From NCBI GenBank assembly GCA_040217175.1, contig JAVJNT010000002.1:1618532-1682531 (forward strand): DNA of 64,000 bases, written 5' to 3'. Positions 60,384 to 64,000 of this stretch are shown one piece after another (position 1 is the stretch's first letter; every line of letters begins with the position of its first letter). This DNA is from Phycisphaerales bacterium (GTDB taxonomy: Bacteria; Planctomycetota; Phycisphaerae; Phycisphaerales; UBA1924). A program made the translations under genes and the position numbers. A model generated the notes under the pieces. It saw only the letters and a list, made by a program, of their open reading frames with translations. It had not been told where the DNA came from and ran no database searches.

Positions 60384-62602
60384 GCGACGATCGTCCGGAC
60401 AACGTCGATCAGCCGCAGGACTTCGCCGGCGTCCCAGCGAGGCCGATGCCCGGGGGTGGCGCAGTTCCGACGAACAAGCCCGCCACCATCGAGCGGCGGT
60501 CGACGCCGCCGAGCGCGCTGGGCGAGCCGATGATCTGGCTCACGGGCGCCGCGCTCGTGGTCTCGCTGGTCATGATCGTGGGCCTGGTGGCGATGATCGT
60601 GACCCAGGGCCTGACGACGTTCTGGCCGCGCCCCATCGAGCGCGTCACGCTCAACGACGGCACCGTCTTCCTGGGCGTGCCCACCGATACCGAGGCCGAC
60701 CCCGCCAAGACGCTCTACCGCACCGGCAACCGCGACATTGGCACCGAGCCATTCCGCTGGGTACCCGAGAGCGACGTTGTCGAGGTCGAGCGCCCGCAGT
60801 ACGCCGTCATGCTCGAACGCGAGGCGTGGAGCGTCTGGATGGGCGTGCCCGAGAAGGCGATCGAGATCGCCGAGGACGGCGAGCCAACGGTCGTCGCCGA
60901 GGGGCCCGAGGCCGTCATGGCCTTCATCGAGGAGAACCACGGCGAGGCCCGCGAGCGGTACAAGGAGATCGAGGGCCTCAAGAAGCACGGCCTGGGCGGC
61001 ATCAACCAGCGCATCGAGGCGCTCCGCCTGAGCGTCCGCGAGGCCGAGATCGCCGCGACGAGGACTGATCGGCCGGCCGACTCGTTCGGCATGCCGGTGT
61101 TCGCGGGCGTCGTGGTGCTGGGCCTGGGCGCCTTCGGCTTCGCGTGGTGGGTCGGCAGAGACCACGGACCGAGCGACACCCCGCGGCTCGGCGGCCCGAG
61201 CAAGCCCGTGCGTCTTGCCCGCATGGCCGCGGTCGCGGTCGGCGTCACGCTGCTGCTGGCCGCGTGGCTGCACGCGCCGTGGCAGAACCGCGTGATCACC
61301 GACGAGCGGCTGGCAGAGATCCTCACCGCCGCGACCGAGCGCGAGGCCGAGCTGCAGGCCCGCTACGACGACGTACTGGCTCGCATCGCCGATCTCGAGG
61401 TCGAGGACGAGCGGCTGCGGCTCGAGGTCGTCGATCCGCGGACGGGCCGGTTCGCCCCGGCGCGGCAGATCGAGCCAGACAATCCCATGCGGCTCTCGCA
61501 GATCGTCCGGGTCGTCGACGCCAACGACATGGGCCTGGGTGACAAGGTCGGCGTCTTCCTGTCGCGCTGGTGGGAGTTCCTGGCCCATCCGCCGCGCGAG
61601 GCCAACACTGAGGGCGGCGTGTTCCCGGTCATCGTGGGCACGGTCATGCTCACGCTGCTGCTGACCATCACGGTGACGCCGCTGGGGGTGATCGCCGCGC
61701 TGTACCTTCGCGAGTATGCGCCCCAGGGCGTCGTGACGAGCACCATCCGCATCGCGGTGAATAACCTCGCCGGCGTGCCGAGCATCGTGTACGGCGTGTT
61801 CGGGCTTGGCTTCTTCTGCTATACGGTGGGCAAGTACGTGGACGTCGGCAGCGATCCCTCGCTGCGCCTGCCCGCGCCGTGGTGGTGGGTGGTGCTGGGC
61901 GGCACGGTGCTCGCGCTCGTCGCCGCGTACGCATCATCGGTGTGGTCGAAGCCGATTCCGGGCAAGGAAGAGTCGACACGCAACATTGCGTTGAAGTGGG
62001 TCTCACGGATCTTGTGGCTGTCGGTCTTCATCTCGGCCGCGGTGCTCGTGGTGCGCACGCCGTACTTCACCGGCTTCTTCGAGGCCCGTGCCGCGGACGG
62101 ATCGCCCACGTTCGGCTCGCGCGGCATGCTCTGGGCCGCCCTGACGCTGGCGCTGCTCACCCTGCCCGTCGTCATCGTGTCGACCGAAGAAGCCATCGCC
62201 GCCGTGCCCAATTCGATGCGCGAGGGCAGCTACGGCTGCGGGGCCAGCAAGTGGCAGACGATGCGGCGGATCGTGCTGCCCGGGGCCATGCCCGGCATCC
62301 TGACCGGTGCCATCCTGGCGATGGCGCGCGGGGCGGGCGAGGTGGCGCCCTTGATGCTCGTGGGCGCGGTGAAGCTCAACGAAGACCTGCCCATCAGCAC
62401 CAACGCCCCGTTCCTGCACCTCGACCGCAGCTTCATGCACCTGGGCTTCCACATCTACGACCTGGGCTTCCAGAGCCCCGACAGCCAGGCCGCCCGGCCG
62501 CTGGTGTGGACGACCACGCTGCTCTTGCTGGTCATCGTCGTCAGCCTGAACCTCGTTGCCATCATCATCCGGGCTCGCCTACGGGCCCGCCTGACCGGAT
62601 AA
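60380..62602 (+). CDS. pstA: Phosphate ABC transporter permease PstA, enlarged
   Basis: Protein of 740 aa, against about 300 in E. coli. The first membrane segment is at about 53-77; a periplasmic stretch, two more hydrophobic segments (about 237-255 and 275-295) and a coiled-coil insert follow. The PstA core starts near 415 ([21 protein letters not shown]) and has the EAA loop [20 protein letters not shown]. With PstC it forms the channel across the inner membrane. It overlaps pstC by ATGA and is 11 nt from pstB, so the permease genes are one unit. Confidence 0.93.
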   Translation: MSDDRPDNVDQPQDFAGVPARPMPGGGAVPTNKPATIERRSTPPSALGEPMIWLTGAALVVSLVMIVGLVAMIVTQGLTTFWPRPIERVTLNDGTVFLGVPTDTEADPAKTLYRTGNRDIGTEPFRWVPESDVVEVERPQYAVMLEREAWSVWMGVPEKAIEIAEDGEPTVVAEGPEAVMAFIEENHGEARERYKEIEGLKKHGLGGINQRIEALRLSVREAEIAATRTDRPADSFGMPVFAGVVVLGLGAFGFAWWVGRDHGPSDTPRLGGPSKPVRLARMAAVAVGVTLLLAAWLHAPWQNRVITDERLAEILTAATEREAELQARYDDVLARIADLEVEDERLRLEVVDPRTGRFAPARQIEPDNPMRLSQIVRVVDANDMGLGDKVGVFLSRWWEFLAHPPREANTEGGVFPVIVGTVMLTLLLTITVTPLGVIAALYLREYAPQGVVTSTIRIAVNNLAGVPSIVYGVFGLGFFCYTVGKYVDVGSDPSLRLPAPWWWVVLGGTVLALVAAYASSVWSKPIPGKEESTRNIALKWVSRILWLSVFISAAVLVVRTPYFTGFFEARAADGSPTFGSRGMLWAALTLALLTLPVVIVSTEEAIAAVPNSMREGSYGCGASKWQTMRRIVLPGAMPGILTGAILAMARGAGEVAPLMLVGAVKLNEDLPISTNAPFLHLDRSFMHLGFHIYDLGFQSPDSQAARPLVWTTTLLLLVIVVSLNLVAIIIRARLRARLTG

Positions 62603-62613
62603 ACGGTGAACCC

Positions 62614-63564
62614 ATGTCCTACGCTACCACCCCGATGACCAGCCCGGCCGATGATCCCAGGCAGCAATCTCCCGCGAGGGGCGATGGCATGCCGTCGGTG
62701 GCCGACCGGGACCAGTCCCAGGCCGAATCGACCGGCGTGTACCGCGTCATCGAGGCCATCCGCCGCGGCGAATCGGTCGACCCGGCCCTGCACGCCGAGA
62801 TGGACGGCATGGAGGGCGTGATCGACATCGACACGTTCAACCTCTACTACGGCCCCACCCGCGCCCTCTTCGACATCTCGATGGCCATCCCCAAGGGCAA
62901 GGTGACCGCCCTCATCGGTCCCTCGGGCTGCGGCAAGAGCACGCTGCTCCGCTCGATCAACCGCATGAACGACCTCATCGCCGGGGTGCGGGTCGAGGGC
63001 GAGATGAGCCTGAGCGGCTCGCCCATCTACGCGCCGCACGTCGACGTCATCGGCCTGCGCAAGCGCCTGGGCATGGTCTTCCAGAAGCCCAACCCCTTCC
63101 CCATGTCGATCTACGAGAACGTGGTCTACCCGCTGCGCATCGACGGCGAGAACCGCCGCAGCGTGCTCGATGAGGCGTGCGAGCGGGCCCTCCGCTCGGC
63201 GGCCATCTGGGACGAGGCCAAGGACCGCCTCAAGCAGAGCGCCCTGGGCCTCTCGGGCGGCCAGCAGCAGCGCCTGTGCATCGCCCGCGCCGTGGTCGCC
63301 GACCCCGAGGTCCTGCTGCTCGACGAGCCGTGTAGTGCCCTCGACCCCATCGCCACGCTGCGCATCGAAGAGCTGATCCAGGAGATCGCCGAGCGCTACA
63401 CGGTGCTCATCGTGACCCACAACATGCAGCAGGCCATGCGCGTGAGCGACTACACGGCCTTCATGTACCTGGGCCGCCTGGTCGAGTACGGCCCCACGAG
63501 CGGCATCTTCCGCCGGCCGATCTTGACCGAGACGGAGGAGTACGTGACGGGTCGGTTCGGCTGA
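62614..63564 (+). CDS. pstB: Phosphate ABC transporter ATP-binding protein PstB
   Basis: Protein of 316 aa. Walker [10 protein letters not shown] is at residues 102-110, Q-loop [10 protein letters not shown] follows, signature [14 protein letters not shown] near 213, Walker [13 protein letters not shown] near 233, and the switch His in VTHNM. An N-terminal extension of about 65 polar residues precedes the ABC core; typical PstB is about 255 aa. It drives phosphate import through PstC/PstA. phoU, often the next gene, does not follow in the window. Confidence 0.96.
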   Translation: MSYATTPMTSPADDPRQQSPARGDGMPSVADRDQSQAESTGVYRVIEAIRRGESVDPALHAEMDGMEGVIDIDTFNLYYGPTRALFDISMAIPKGKVTALIGPSGCGKSTLLRSINRMNDLIAGVRVEGEMSLSGSPIYAPHVDVIGLRKRLGMVFQKPNPFPMSIYENVVYPLRIDGENRRSVLDEACERALRSAAIWDEAKDRLKQSALGLSGGQQQRLCIARAVVADPEVLLLDEPCSALDPIATLRIEELIQEIAERYTVLIVTHNMQQAMRVSDYTAFMYLGRLVEYGPTSGIFRRPILTETEEYVTGRFG

Positions 63565-63661
63565 GACGGCAATCGAGACCACGTGAGGGCTCTGGCAAAC
63601 GGCTTGCGCCGTGCGCCGAGATCGTCTTGCATCGAGGCCTGGAATCGGTCACAATTTGGGC

Positions 63662-64000
63662 ATGAGGACGAATCGAGCCATGGCCTTGGCGTGCGTGTTG
63701 GGCGGAGTGACGCAGCACGCCCTTGCCCAGTGCGATCCTCAGGTGTTGGTGCCACCACCGCACGACACGATCAGCAGCTTTGGCAACGCCGTGGCCCTCG
63801 CAGGCCAGCAGGCGATCATCGCGGACTTCCAAGCGCCCACGCTCTGCACCGAGCCGTTCGGGTGTGCGACTGGTGCGGTGTACGTCTACCTATGGAATGA
63901 AGCCACGGGCCTTTGGGAGGGCACCCAGACCATCGTGCCGCCGGAAGCCGCGTTCGGCGACGGGTTCGGGACGTCGATGTCGGTGGATGGCACGCGCCTG
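63662..64000 (+). CDS. N-terminal fragment of a secreted FG-GAP repeat protein
   Basis: 113 codons are visible before the window ends, with no stop. The signal peptide is about residues 1-22 (RAMALACVLGGVTQHALAQ). The remainder (FGNAVALAGQQAIIADFQAP, then GAVYVYLWNEATGLWEGTQT, then GDGFGTSMSVDG) follows the FG-GAP/hyalin-like beta-propeller pattern typical of planctomycete exoproteins, like the fragment at 1-263. The C-terminal tag would be beyond the window, so it cannot be checked. ATG 63662 is used; ATG 63680 is possible. A ribosome site is not obvious. Confidence 0.75.
   Translation, partial: MRTNRAMALACVLGGVTQHALAQCDPQVLVPPPHDTISSFGNAVALAGQQAIIADFQAPTLCTEPFGCATGAVYVYLWNEATGLWEGTQTIVPPEAAFGDGFGTSMSVDGTRL

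Overview
This is a high-GC chromosomal window of about 64 kb. It most likely comes from a planctomycete of class Phycisphaerae. The reasons are: (i) secreted proteins ending in a tandem EF-hand/dockerin-like tag that finishes in Gly-Cys (FDAGCP, FDAGCG), at positions 1-263 and 32261-33778; (ii) a divergent PilM/PilN-style type II secretion operon; (iii) dense coding with strongly GC-biased third positions, which creates very long antisense shadow frames. The assignment is inferred from protein style; no rRNA or tRNA gene was seen to confirm it. No insertion sequence, prophage or CRISPR array was seen.

Layout. 1-263: tail of an FG-GAP-type secreted protein. 447-8411: membrane P-loop ATPase, AGCS sodium:alanine symporter, NfeD-like protein plus flotillin, a secreted protein and a YCII-like lipoprotein. 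8491-12580: an Ala-rich helical protein facing a UbiB/ABC1 atypical kinase, then phosphomannomutase. 12930-23846: the core block rplK-rplA-rplJ-rplL, a terminator, a separate promoter, then rpoB-rpoC and a strong terminator. 23958-32167: a secreted beta-barrel-like protein, carB, an AraC-type regulator, a two-domain PTPS/QueD-like protein and a lipoprotein glutathione peroxidase. 32261-33778: a complete dockerin-tagged secreted protein. 34002-56527: a type II secretion/type IV pilus-like locus. 56688-63564: pstS-pstC-pstA-pstB. 63662-64000: start of another secreted repeat protein.

The outstanding item is the secretin gene at 42129-55997. It encodes a GspD-like outer-membrane secretin of about 4,600 residues. 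An N0-like domain is followed by about 50 tandem secretin N-type modules of roughly 80 residues each, by my manual count, and then one ordinary secretin pore domain. Normal secretins carry three or four N domains. The gene is the penultimate member of a tightly coupled operon (gspG, gspH-like, gspI, gspJ, gspK, PilM/PilN-fused gspL, PilO/GspC-fused gspM, giant gspD, lipoprotein) in which six consecutive gene junctions are 4-bp ATGA/GTGA overlaps. gspF lies just upstream. No GspE ATPase or prepilin peptidase gene is in the window, so these must be encoded elsewhere. The giant N-module stalk may span an unusually deep periplasm, or may act as a large periplasmic chamber or sieve. The dockerin-tagged secreted proteins, one directly upstream of gspF, are plausible cargo.

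The pst locus encodes high-affinity phosphate uptake with greatly enlarged PstC (867 aa) and PstA (740 aa). A terminator-like hairpin lies between pstS and pstC and could set the excess of binding protein over permease. phoU and a PhoB/PhoR pair are not in the window.
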